A stretch of 64,000 nt of DNA from CAYRFF01 sp964436125 (lineage in GTDB: Bacteria > Bacteroidota > Bacteroidia > Chitinophagales > Saprospiraceae): the NCBI GenBank assembly GCA_964436125.1, contig CAYTBT010000009.1, positions 35,840-99,839 on the forward strand, given 5' to 3'. Below are positions 15,584 through 24,079 of this stretch, one piece after another (positions within the stretch are counted from its first letter, which is position 1; each line of letters opens with the position of its first letter). Position numbers and translations under genes: made by a program. The notes below the pieces were generated by a model, which made no database searches, had not been told where the DNA came from, and saw nothing but the letters and a program-made list of their open reading frames with translations.

Positions 15584-17137
15584 TTAATTCAGTTCCTTCT
15601 TCCTACCACGCGGATTGCCATCTTCATTCACCTTGGTATAATCATCGAGATAATTGGGGAAATAGAGGTCAGAAAGGTGGACAAATTCATCGCCTTTCAT
15701 AAACATATCCATCGTCACTTCAGAGAAGTCCTTCTTGCCACAACCTGCAAGTAGGTCAACTGCAGCCTTCAAGGTATTCTTGTGAAAATTGGCGACGCGA
15801 TATTTCTTTTCAGCGACGACGAGGCCTTTCATGAGCATTTTATCCTGGGTTGCAATTCCTGTCGGGCATTTATTGGTGTCGCAACGGAGTGCCTGGATGC
15901 ATCCGAGCGAGAACATAAAGCCGCGGGCGCTATTGCACATATCAGCACCGAGCGCAATAGCGCGTAAAATGGAAGCACCGGTAAGAATTTTTCCACTGCA
16001 GATGAGGCGCAACTTATCTCTTACACCGTACTTCTTAAGAGTTTTATTGACAAAGATAAGTGCGGGCTCGAGGGGAATTCCCACGGAATCGACAAATTCC
16101 AACGGTGCGGCACCTGTTCCGCCTTCGGCTCCGTCAACAGTGATAAAATCGGGATAAGTATCTTGCTTTATCATTTCTTCCACTAGCTCGATAAATTCTT
16201 CTGTACGGCCGATGCACAATTTAAAACCGACCGGTTTTCCGCCGCATAATTCTCGGAGTTCTGCAATGAACTTAATGAAACCCTCTGCATCGGAAAAAGC
16301 GGTGTGGCTCGGAGGGGAAATGACGTCAGTGTGGGGAACAACGCCGCGTATCTCTGCTATTTCCTTCGAATTTTTGGCCGCCGGAAGAACGCCACCGTGA
16401 CCTGGTTTGGCACCTTGCGAGATCTTGAGTTCTATCATTTTGACATGGGGATGCCGAGATTTTTCCTTGAATAACTCCGGATCGAAGTCGCCCTCGAGGG
16501 TTCTGCAACCGAAATATCCTGTACCGATCTGCCAGCAGATATCCCCACCGCCTTTTAAATGGTGGTCGGTTAAACCACCTTCACCGGTATTCTGGAAAAA
16601 GTGCCCGATTTTGGCACCTTCATTGATAGCCAGAACGGCATTGGCACTGAGCGCCCCGAAGCTCATTGCTGAGACGTTCAAAAGTGATGCACTATATGCT
16701 TGCGTGCAATCTCTTCCTCCTACTTTTATACGTGGAAGTTCTTTCAGAGCAGGTGCAGCATAAATGGAGTGGCGGATGCCTTCATAATCCTCCTTGGTAA
16801 TATCGACTTGTGTTCCGAATGGTGACGTAGGCTCGAGATCCTTAGAGCGTTCATAAGCGAGCTTTCTATGTGCCCGTGAGAAGGGCTTGCCATCGATATT
16901 GCGTTCAATGAAGTATTGCTGAAGCTCCGGCGAAATGAATAAGAAAAAGTACCGCAGATGCCCGATTACCGGAAAGTTTCTCAATACGGTATTCTTTTTC
17001 TGCATCATATCGTACACGCCTATGAGGAATATTATTCCCGAGAGGATAAATAACCATAGCCATCCGGGGAAGAAAAAAGCTATTGCGGCGGTGAGGATTA
17101 AAACTAATATTCCGTACTTTATGAATCCATTTCTCAT
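15584..17137 (-). CDS. Membrane-anchored FMN-binding glutamate synthase-like protein
   Basis: 517 aa. Two hydrophobic helices at the N-terminus (about 7-40) anchor the protein. The rest matches the GltB2/archaeal-type glutamate synthase FMN domain: LLNVSAMSFGALSANAVLAINEGA, GEGGLTDHHLKGGGDICWQIGTGYFGCR, KPGHGGVLPAAKNSKEIAEIRG, DGAEGGTGAAPLEF, and CIQALRCDTNKCPTGIATQD, whose cysteines hold an iron-sulfur cluster. It lacks the glutamine amidotransferase domain, so true glutamate synthase activity is unproven. Two-helix anchored forms are common stand-alone genes in bacteria. Confidence 0.92.
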   Translation of the reverse strand: MRNGFIKYGILVLILTAAIAFFFPGWLWLFILSGIIFLIGVYDMMQKKNTVLRNFPVIGHLRYFFLFISPELQQYFIERNIDGKPFSRAHRKLAYERSKDLEPTSPFGTQVDITKEDYEGIRHSIYAAPALKELPRIKVGGRDCTQAYSASLLNVSAMSFGALSANAVLAINEGAKIGHFFQNTGEGGLTDHHLKGGGDICWQIGTGYFGCRTLEGDFDPELFKEKSRHPHVKMIELKISQGAKPGHGGVLPAAKNSKEIAEIRGVVPHTDVISPPSHTAFSDAEGFIKFIAELRELCGGKPVGFKLCIGRTEEFIELVEEMIKQDTYPDFITVDGAEGGTGAAPLEFVDSVGIPLEPALIFVNKTLKKYGVRDKLRLICSGKILTGASILRAIALGADMCNSARGFMFSLGCIQALRCDTNKCPTGIATQDKMLMKGLVVAEKKYRVANFHKNTLKAAVDLLAGCGKKDFSEVTMDMFMKGDEFVHLSDLYFPNYLDDYTKVNEDGNPRGRKKELN

Positions 17138-17398
17138 AACTTGTATTTTAATATTTTAGAAAAAAACATTCCAAGGTAGCGGATGAGGAAGAGAATGTCA
17201 AGTTTTATGCGGCTTTATTGCTCATTTTGATAGTTTTATGACTTATGGAGCATTTCAATTTAACATAAAACACATTAATGAGACTGAATTGCCTATGTAT
17301 TGTGAGGGCATTCACAATAGTCAGAGATTCCGATGAGGAAATAATAAACTTAATATCATTGATGAAGTTAAGTGAAAAGGATCGATAAAGAAAAGTAT

Positions 17399-18238
17399 AT
17401 GGCAATGAATAAAACTACCCAACAACGGAAAGCGTCGGAATTCCATGCCTTGCACCACGGCGAGGAAATGCTAGTTCTTCCCAATGCATGGGATTGTGCT
17501 TCCGCAAAAATATACGAGGCTGAAGGATTTCCGGCTGTCGCTACTACAAGTTCCGGAATATCATGGTCTTATGGCTATGCCGATGGAGAAAATATTCCAC
17601 CGGAGCTAATGCTGGAAGTAGTAGAAAGGATTGCTCATTCGATTGAAGTCCCTCTTACTGCTGATATTGAAGCCGGGTATTATTCCGATGAAGACAAGTA
17701 TGCGCAGTTTATCAAAAATCTTATTGCTGCGGGTGCAGTCGGCATAAACCTGGAGGATAGTATCGCATCGAGTGGAGAAATGAGGCCTATCGAGGAGCAG
17801 AAAGAACGTATTTATATCGCAAGAGAAGCGAGCCGGGAAGCAGGTCTGGATTTATACATCAATGCACGCATCGACGCAATGCTTCTCAGCGAATTAAGCG
17901 TAGAAGACCGGATTGCGGTGTGCTTTAATAAGGCCAAGGCCTATGCATCAGCAGGTGCCGACGGGGTTTTTATCCCATTTATTGATTCTATGCAGACAGT
18001 GGCACGCCTGAAAAAAGGGATTGATGTTCCATTGAATATCTTAATGAGCAAGTCCCTTGACATTACTGCACTCAGGAGAATGCAAGTAAACCGGGTGAGT
18101 GTAGGAGGAAAACCAAAGCTTGTTGCTCTTCATGCCATACAAAATATTGTCAGAGAATTGCGGAGCGGCGATGAATGGGCCGACTTGTATGTCGATGCAC
18201 CGACTTATCCGATATTGAATGGATGGTTTAAACGGTAA
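17399..18238 (+). CDS. Isocitrate lyase/PEP mutase family protein
   Basis: 279 aa from ATG 17399; an in-frame GTG nine codons earlier is also possible. The (beta/alpha)8 barrel of the family is visible from LVLPNAWDCASAKIYEAEGFPAVATTSSGISWSYGYADG, the metal-binding segment VPLTADIEAGY, and GAVGINLEDS. The ICL signature KKCGH is absent, placing it with oxaloacetate hydrolase, carboxyphosphonoenolpyruvate mutase or methylisocitrate lyase-like members; the actual substrate cannot be told. A GreA/B-like gene follows 46 bp downstream on the same strand. Confidence 0.88.
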   Translation: MAMNKTTQQRKASEFHALHHGEEMLVLPNAWDCASAKIYEAEGFPAVATTSSGISWSYGYADGENIPPELMLEVVERIAHSIEVPLTADIEAGYYSDEDKYAQFIKNLIAAGAVGINLEDSIASSGEMRPIEEQKERIYIAREASREAGLDLYINARIDAMLLSELSVEDRIAVCFNKAKAYASAGADGVFIPFIDSMQTVARLKKGIDVPLNILMSKSLDITALRRMQVNRVSVGGKPKLVALHAIQNIVRELRSGDEWADLYVDAPTYPILNGWFKR

Positions 18239-18284
18239 GGACATAGGGCAAGATATATGATTAAGAATTAAATGATAAATAGAT

Positions 18285-18788
18285 ATGAGTAGGGGATTTG
18301 TGAAGGAAGGTGATCAAGAAGAACCACCGATTATACCGCCACGCGCGGCATTGCCGGCAGGTGTGAAAAATTATGTTACCGTTGCCGGCTATGAAGCACT
18401 TCTGGATGAAAAGGCAATGCTTAAAAAGGAGCGCAGAAAGCTGTCTGAGGATGATGAAAGAGAAAGACGTCGAACTATCGCACTCATCGATGGGAAGTTG
18501 CGATTGCTCAATGAACGTTTATCCACGGCAGTCATCATAAGAATAGAGGATCAGCCACATGATGAAGTAAGATTCGGTGCAACTGTGGTCATGGAATTGA
18601 ATGGGGAAAAGAGTGCATTTTCAATCGTAGGTGTAGATGAAGCAGACATTGAACAGCTTAAAATCCCTTTTACCGCGCCAATTGTACAGCCAATACTCGG
18701 TGCAAGGGTGGGAGAGAATCGCACTTTTACGCTTCAAGGCAAGTCAATGACGATCAAAATCCTCGACATAAATTATTTTATTTATTGA
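18285..18788 (+). CDS. GreA/GreB-type transcription elongation factor family protein
   Basis: 167 aa. It begins MSRGFVKEGDQEEPPIIPPRAALP, the typical opening of GreB-like proteins in Bacteroidota, then a predicted coiled coil (KAMLKKERRKLSEDDERERRRTIALIDGKLRLLNERL, about 48-84) and a C-terminal FKBP-like domain (VRFGATVVMELNGEKSAFSIVG, GARVGENRTF). Such proteins enter the RNA polymerase secondary channel; the acidic pair at the coiled-coil tip needed for transcript cleavage may be the EDDE stretch. It probably follows the PEP mutase-like gene in one transcript. Confidence 0.88.
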   Translation: MSRGFVKEGDQEEPPIIPPRAALPAGVKNYVTVAGYEALLDEKAMLKKERRKLSEDDERERRRTIALIDGKLRLLNERLSTAVIIRIEDQPHDEVRFGATVVMELNGEKSAFSIVGVDEADIEQLKIPFTAPIVQPILGARVGENRTFTLQGKSMTIKILDINYFIY

Positions 18789-18826
18789 AATGGTCTAGTC
18801 CTTCCAAATGGTAAAAGGAATATCCT

Positions 18827-20467
18827 TTACTGCCTCTCCACTCGGATGTAATAGGCCTTGTCAACACTCAGAGAATTTTCCGGAAAAGCAATACTATGCC
18901 ACTTATCACTAGCGTCCTTTAATCTCTTTTCTTCTCCATTCACATAAATTGTAAGAGGCATCTCAAAACCATCCGCGACATTTTTATAGCGATACCTCAA
19001 TGAATCATGCTTAATCTCATAGGTAAAAACAGGAATCTGTGTGCTACGTAAATAAGTGTCAAAAAATGGCTTCAAATCATAGCTGATCATACTGTCAATA
19101 TAGTTTTCGACTTGGCTGGAGTACACGATGTCGTGATAAAATTCTGTATATAAGCCATGAAGGATATTCCTGAATTGATCATCGTTATGGACAATCTGCC
19201 TTAAAGTGTGCAAGATATTGGCACCTTTATCGTAAATGTCGCCCGGAGCACCGTCGCGGACATCGTAATAGCCGATAAGTGGCTCGCTATTGCTGATATT
19301 TTTGCGCAATCCAATCACATATTCCGTACAAGCTGTATCGCCATAGTAATAATTGAGGAAAAGTGCCTCTGCATAAGTAGTAAAACCTTCATGAATCCAA
19401 TTATCGGTAACATCAGCCGCCGTAATACTATTGGCCCACCATTCATGTCCTGACTCGTGGATAATAATAAAATCAAATTTCAGTCCCCAGCCTGTTCCGC
19501 TACGATTCATACCTAGGTAACCATTCTGAAAGCCATTGCCATAAGTTACGGAACTCTGATGTTCCATGCCGAGATAAGGAACTTGAACGAGCTTATAGCC
19601 GTCCTTGTAAAATGGATAGGGCCCAAACCAATATTCAAATGCTTCCAACATCCGCGGTACTTCATAAGTAAATTGCTCTTTGGCTTTATCCAGGTCGGCT
19701 TTCAAGACGTAATAATTACAATCCAATTTTCCTTTTAATCCATCGTATTCCTGGCTGAAGTGTGCATATTCTGCAATATTCATATTCACACCATAATTAT
19801 TAATCGGATTATCGACATACCAGTGGAAAGTATGCGTACAATCACTTGCAAGTTCAATTTGTCTCAAGCGGCCATTGGAAACATCTATGAGGCTATCGGG
19901 TACCGTTATGCTGATCAGTGCGCTATCCGGCTCATCGCGTGGACTATCCTTGCACGGCCACCAGATACTCGCACCGATACCTTGGCAGGAAGAAGCAATA
20001 AAAGGAGCACCTGCAGAATCTTCAGTCCATGTTATGCCACCACTCCATGGCGGATTGAGACTTTCATGCGGCTTTCCACCGTAGAAAATAGTGATGCTGT
20101 CTATTGCATCGGGAATTTGTTCTTTTTTCAATTCAATAAAATAGCTGAAGCCATCTCGCGTGTATGAAAGTTCTTGACTATCCTGGACAATCTTCGTTAT
20201 TTTAAGCGGATCTTGCAGCTCGATTTGCATAAGCTGATAGGGCTTAAGAACACGATATTTTATGGTATTGGAGCCGATAATTGCCTTTTCCGATGGGAAT
20301 ACCTCAATGTCAAGGTGATTAAAGGTGACATCCCACCAGTCTCTCCCGGGACCATATCCGCCGAATAGGCTGTCTTGATGTGAGAAACTACCTTGTGCTT
20401 TTAAAGATACGCTCAAGGCAAATGTCAGTGTGATTAAGATGAGGCTTTTTATCTGCATATATTTCAT
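18827..20467 (-). CDS. M1 family metallopeptidase, exported
   Basis: 546 aa with a signal peptide (LILITLTFALSVSLKAQG). The gluzincin site HESGH at 337-341 with the third zinc ligand E360 (HExxH-x18-E) is intact, and GMEHQ at 300-304 replaces the GxMEN exopeptidase motif. It is shorter than classical aminopeptidase N (about 850 aa) because it keeps only the beta-sandwich and catalytic domains. It probably cleaves N-terminal residues from peptides in the periplasm or outside. The M3 peptidase lies upstream on the same strand, 179 bp away; the two may form a peptide-degrading pair. Confidence 0.93.
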   Translation of the reverse strand: MKYMQIKSLILITLTFALSVSLKAQGSFSHQDSLFGGYGPGRDWWDVTFNHLDIEVFPSEKAIIGSNTIKYRVLKPYQLMQIELQDPLKITKIVQDSQELSYTRDGFSYFIELKKEQIPDAIDSITIFYGGKPHESLNPPWSGGITWTEDSAGAPFIASSCQGIGASIWWPCKDSPRDEPDSALISITVPDSLIDVSNGRLRQIELASDCTHTFHWYVDNPINNYGVNMNIAEYAHFSQEYDGLKGKLDCNYYVLKADLDKAKEQFTYEVPRMLEAFEYWFGPYPFYKDGYKLVQVPYLGMEHQSSVTYGNGFQNGYLGMNRSGTGWGLKFDFIIIHESGHEWWANSITAADVTDNWIHEGFTTYAEALFLNYYYGDTACTEYVIGLRKNISNSEPLIGYYDVRDGAPGDIYDKGANILHTLRQIVHNDDQFRNILHGLYTEFYHDIVYSSQVENYIDSMISYDLKPFFDTYLRSTQIPVFTYEIKHDSLRYRYKNVADGFEMPLTIYVNGEEKRLKDASDKWHSIAFPENSLSVDKAYYIRVERQ

Positions 20468-20646
20468 ATTCTATCCTTCGATATAATCGAGAGCATTTAC
20501 TCTTTTCAATGCATATTTCCGGTAAAAAATTCCTGCCCTGGCCGTTTCACTATAATCCATTGCACCTTTCCCACGAGCAATCCTGTTCAATTTGCCTACA
20601 TAAAGATTCTTCAATTCACCTGATTGATCGCAGCTAAAATGCCTTC

Positions 20647-22788
20647 TTACTCACTGATCAATCCTCGACTTTCTAGCATTGGCTGAATTTCCGGATCGTG
20701 TCCGCGGAAAGCACGGTACATTTCAGCATAATCCATGGTATTTCCACGAGAGAGAATCATTCTGCGGAAGCGATCGCCATTTTCACGAGTCAATCCGCCA
20801 TTCTCTTTAAACCATTCATAGGCATCGTCAGAAAGCATTTCCGTCCAGATATAGGCGTAATAGCCGGCAGCATATCCATTTCCCCAGATATGAAGGAAAT
20901 ACGAACTGCGATATCGCGGCGGAACATTTTCGAGATACAGTCCTGTCTTTTTTAAAGCTTGCTTAGAGAATTTCTCGACATTAGTAACTTTTTCATCGCT
21001 GGAAAGCGTGTGCCATTGCATATCTAGACTTGCTGCTTCAAGCAACTCGGTAAGCATATAGCCTTGATTAAATGTGCTTGCCTTTTTAATCTTGTCAATG
21101 AGCGACTGCGGAATGACCTCGCCCGTTTTATAATGAACGGCATAGTGCTTTAAAATTTCCGGATATAAAGCCCAGTGTTCATTGAACTGAGAAGGGAATT
21201 CTACAAAGTCTCGAGCGACATTGGTTCCATTTAAAGTAACGTATTTCTGATCGGCAAAGAAGCCGTGAAGTGCGTGACCAAATTCATGGAAAAGTGTACT
21301 CACATCATCATAGGATAGAAGAGCCGGCTTTCCTTCCGGTGGCTTGGTATAATTACAGACATTGTAAATCACCGGCTTCAAGTCGAGAAGGCTTGATTGA
21401 GGAATGATATTGGACATCCATGCACCGCCGGATTTATTGGGTCGAGCAAAGTAATCGCAATAGAACAATCCTATTGTGCTGCCATCGGCATTAAAGAGCT
21501 CATAGACGCGCATATCCTTGTTGTACACAGGGATATCCGTCCTCCGCTCAAATGTAATTCCATACAGCTTCTCGGCGGCATAGAAAACACCGTTTTCAAG
21601 GACATTCCACAACTCAAAGTAAGGTTTAATCAAGTCCTCATTAAGCGCATATTTCTCTTGTCTCACTTGTTCTGCGTAATAGTTCCAGTCCCATGGCTCC
21701 AGCTCAAATGAATCTCCGCTCGCATTAATTTTGTCCTGGATTACACTCGCTTCATCCTTTGCCTTGGCTACGGAAGCCGGAGCTAGCTCCTGCAGGAAAT
21801 TAAGCACTTCTTCAGGTGTATTTACCATCTGATTGACGAGATTCCACTCTGCATAATTGTCATAGCCGAGGAGTTCAGCTTGTTCTGCACGTATCTCAGC
21901 AAGCCGGAGGATAAGTTCTCTTGTATCTGTAGAATCACCTTGTGTCGCCCGTGACCATACGGTCTTAAATAATTTTTCCCGCGTATCGCGATTGTCGAGA
22001 GATTGAAGCAGAGGCTGTTGCGTGGTATTGGCGATAGAGAGGAGATATTTCCCATCGTGACCTGCATCAGCAGCAGCTTGCGCAGCTGTTTCAATTGCCG
22101 ATTCTGACATTCCCTTTAAAGCCGCTTTATTATCGATGACAAGAGCCGCATTTTTGGCTGCCTGAAGGAGGCGATTGGTGAATTGCGTCATTAAACCGGC
22201 CTCTTCTTCATTGAGCTTTTTTAATTTCTCTTTCTTCTCCGGTGGCAAGAGTGCACCGGCGAGAACAAAGTTTTGATATTGTACCTCAAGCAATCGCGCA
22301 GTCTCTTTATCAAGGTCGAGATTTTCTCGATTGTCATAGAGGGATTTTATCCGTTGAAATAACTTGTCGTTGAGTGTAATTTTATCGTAATGTGCGGCGA
22401 TTTTAGGTGCCATCTCCTCCTGAATGGCTTGGAGCTCGTCATTGGTATTGGCTGAGGTGAGAAGGCCAAATATCCTTTCAACGCGACCCAGCTCTTGCCC
22501 TGCTTTCTCTAGTGCAATCAAGGTATTTTCTACCGTTGCTTCGGCTGGATTATTGGCAATTGAATCTACTTGCTTGAGATGTACCTGCATTGCATATTCA
22601 TAAGCCGGCTTGAAATCAGCGGGTTCAATCTCGGTGAAATCCGGGACATTGTACGGCAGTCCGCTGTCTTTAATAATGGGATTGTTTTCGATATCTTTAA
22701 ATTGCATATCACTTTTGTCATTTGGTACAGCACATGCTGTGAAAAGGATTAGGACAATGAAAAACGCATTTCCGAGGATTTGTTTCAT
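20647..22788 (-). CDS. M3 family metallopeptidase lipoprotein (peptidyl-dipeptidase Dcp-like)
   Basis: 713 aa. The N-terminus is a lipoprotein signal (VLILFTAC with Cys at 19). The zinc site HEFGHALHG is at 501-509, and the family features FHEFGHALHG, RDFVEFPSQFNEHW and the C-terminal YYAYIWTEMLSDDAYEWFKENGG are all present. Length is normal for Dcp/oligopeptidase A. It removes dipeptides from the C-terminus of oligopeptides; here it would be membrane-anchored in the envelope. It is a separate gene from the M1 peptidase downstream. Confidence 0.95.
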   Translation of the reverse strand: MKQILGNAFFIVLILFTACAVPNDKSDMQFKDIENNPIIKDSGLPYNVPDFTEIEPADFKPAYEYAMQVHLKQVDSIANNPAEATVENTLIALEKAGQELGRVERIFGLLTSANTNDELQAIQEEMAPKIAAHYDKITLNDKLFQRIKSLYDNRENLDLDKETARLLEVQYQNFVLAGALLPPEKKEKLKKLNEEEAGLMTQFTNRLLQAAKNAALVIDNKAALKGMSESAIETAAQAAADAGHDGKYLLSIANTTQQPLLQSLDNRDTREKLFKTVWSRATQGDSTDTRELILRLAEIRAEQAELLGYDNYAEWNLVNQMVNTPEEVLNFLQELAPASVAKAKDEASVIQDKINASGDSFELEPWDWNYYAEQVRQEKYALNEDLIKPYFELWNVLENGVFYAAEKLYGITFERRTDIPVYNKDMRVYELFNADGSTIGLFYCDYFARPNKSGGAWMSNIIPQSSLLDLKPVIYNVCNYTKPPEGKPALLSYDDVSTLFHEFGHALHGFFADQKYVTLNGTNVARDFVEFPSQFNEHWALYPEILKHYAVHYKTGEVIPQSLIDKIKKASTFNQGYMLTELLEAASLDMQWHTLSSDEKVTNVEKFSKQALKKTGLYLENVPPRYRSSYFLHIWGNGYAAGYYAYIWTEMLSDDAYEWFKENGGLTRENGDRFRRMILSRGNTMDYAEMYRAFRGHDPEIQPMLESRGLISE

Positions 22789-23151
22789 GAATTCAGTGGT
22801 TTAAGCCTGTAAAATAATTTTTTGCTTCCGCAAATGCCTTTACTCTTTACGAAAGTAGCCTCCAAGGTACAGATTTAAAGACAGTTGTGCAATTCAGGAA
22901 GCGAAAAATGAACTATCGGTAGATTTATCGAACTATGAACGAGAGTTTTTAAGAGGCTTTTTCCCCTAAATCCATGACCTAATGTTTATTTCAAGCGTGC
23001 TCAGCCGGTAGTTTACACAGGAAGTACATAAAATCTGATTTAACAGTAGTTGCACAACTATATAACTATCGCAGAGCGATAATTATCCTTTATGATATCC
23101 GCCTGCATGGCTTGACATTGCAGAGAAAAGACCTATTCAAGAATCTGTCAA
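22789..23151. other. Intergenic region between the M3 peptidase and the metal cluster
   Basis: It holds one ATTTGCGNAAGC word close to the M3 peptidase start. I find no gene, tRNA or clear terminator in the remainder. Confidence 0.5.
22824..22835 (-). repeat. ATTTGCGNAAGC word, copy 5
   Basis: Exact copy (N=G), intergenic, 35 bp upstream of the M3 peptidase start; preceded by GGC as in the extended consensus. Confidence 0.85.
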
Positions 23152-23667
23152 CTACTTAAAATAGGTGTGATAGACTTCGTATGATTCGATTAATTCATGT
23201 ATGATTTCCTGTGCTTCATCGGCATTTTCAGCTTCTTTCAATGCGCTGACAAGATCGAGATGCGGTATAAGCCACTTGTGCAATTCCTGGTGGCTTTGTC
23301 CTTTCATCGTACAACTTTTTATGAGCTTATCATTTGTCGCTTTCAATGATTGTGCGAGAGCGATATAATCCGTAGAAGAATTGGAAACATAGTCGTTGAG
23401 TGTTTCTTCACCTGCTTTTACAAATGGTTTCATTTCTTCATTGACAATCCATTGCTTTCCATTATTCAAGCTGAGTTCTTCATCTGAATCGAGTGTTTCA
23501 TGGGCATGTTCTTCATGCATGTCATGCTCAGTAGCATGTTCATGTTCATGAGATTTATGAAGATCATCTTGTACGGTAGTATCCGTATCTGCTTCTTGTT
23601 CTGTGCTTAAATCTGCACAGCTTCCTATAATTAATGCTATAACGCACAGCCAGAGAATGTTTTTCAT
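23152..23667 (-). CDS. Histidine-rich lipoprotein
   Basis: 171 aa from ATG 23667; the frame is open for 43 more codons into the thioredoxin gene, but only this ATG begins a lipoprotein signal (MKNILWLCVIALIIGSC). Residues 38-60 are very rich in His and acidic residues (HKSHEHEHATEHDMHEEHAHE), a likely binding site for zinc, copper or nickel. The C-terminal part is a helical domain (about 75-171) with a single CTMKGQSHQELHKWL segment that also holds Cys, Met and His. It follows a thioredoxin, a TonB-dependent receptor and a YtkA-like lipoprotein, so a metal-binding role at the cell surface or in the periplasm is likely. Confidence 0.8.
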   Translation of the reverse strand: MKNILWLCVIALIIGSCADLSTEQEADTDTTVQDDLHKSHEHEHATEHDMHEEHAHETLDSDEELSLNNGKQWIVNEEMKPFVKAGEETLNDYVSNSSTDYIALAQSLKATNDKLIKSCTMKGQSHQELHKWLIPHLDLVSALKEAENADEAQEIIHELIESYEVYHTYFK

Positions 23668-23689
23668 AATGTTCAGGTTTAAAAAATGA

Positions 23690-24013
23690 TCAATGAAGGT
23701 ACTTGTGAATATTGGCTTTGAGTTCTCGCTTGGTAGAAAGGCCTGAATGTCTCCATAAGACTTGATTTCCCTTGGCGAGGAGAAAAGTAGGTACACTTTT
23801 TATCTGAAAAGCCGCCGCTGCTTGTGGATTATTATCGACGTCAACTTTCATAAACCGAATATCCATTTTCAGTTCATCCTTTAATTCTTCCATAATTGGA
23901 TCCATAGTCTGGCAAGGGCCACACCACGATGCATAGAAGTCTATAAATACGAGTTTTTCTTCTTCCGTAGCTTTTTCTTGAAGCTTAGCCTCGTTTTTGT
24001 GTATTACATCCAT
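23690..24013 (-). CDS. Thioredoxin
   Basis: 107 aa. WCGPC with redox cysteines C31 and C34, DFYASWCGPCQTMDPIM, the VDVDNNPQAAAAFQIKSVPTFLL segment with the cis-proline, and no signal peptide: a cytoplasmic thioredoxin of standard length. It lies between the TonB-dependent receptor (66 bp upstream) and the His-rich lipoprotein (22 bp downstream), all on one strand, so it may be transcribed with them and serve copper or thiol stress, although it could simply be the housekeeping protein. Confidence 0.93.
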   Translation of the reverse strand: MDVIHKNEAKLQEKATEEEKLVFIDFYASWCGPCQTMDPIMEELKDELKMDIRFMKVDVDNNPQAAAAFQIKSVPTFLLAKGNQVLWRHSGLSTKRELKANIHKYLH

Positions 24014-24079
24014 AGTTTTTGATGTTTCTGATGATTAATAATCCGAGCAGCTTATAATTTTCACACAATGTACTTGTAT

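Noticed and set aside
20473..20650. About 57 open codons on the minus strand between the M3 and M1 peptidases (…GAMDYSETARAGIFYRKY…)
   Set aside because: Composition looks protein-like, but there is no ATG near the beginning, the length is near what chance allows, and no family is recognised.
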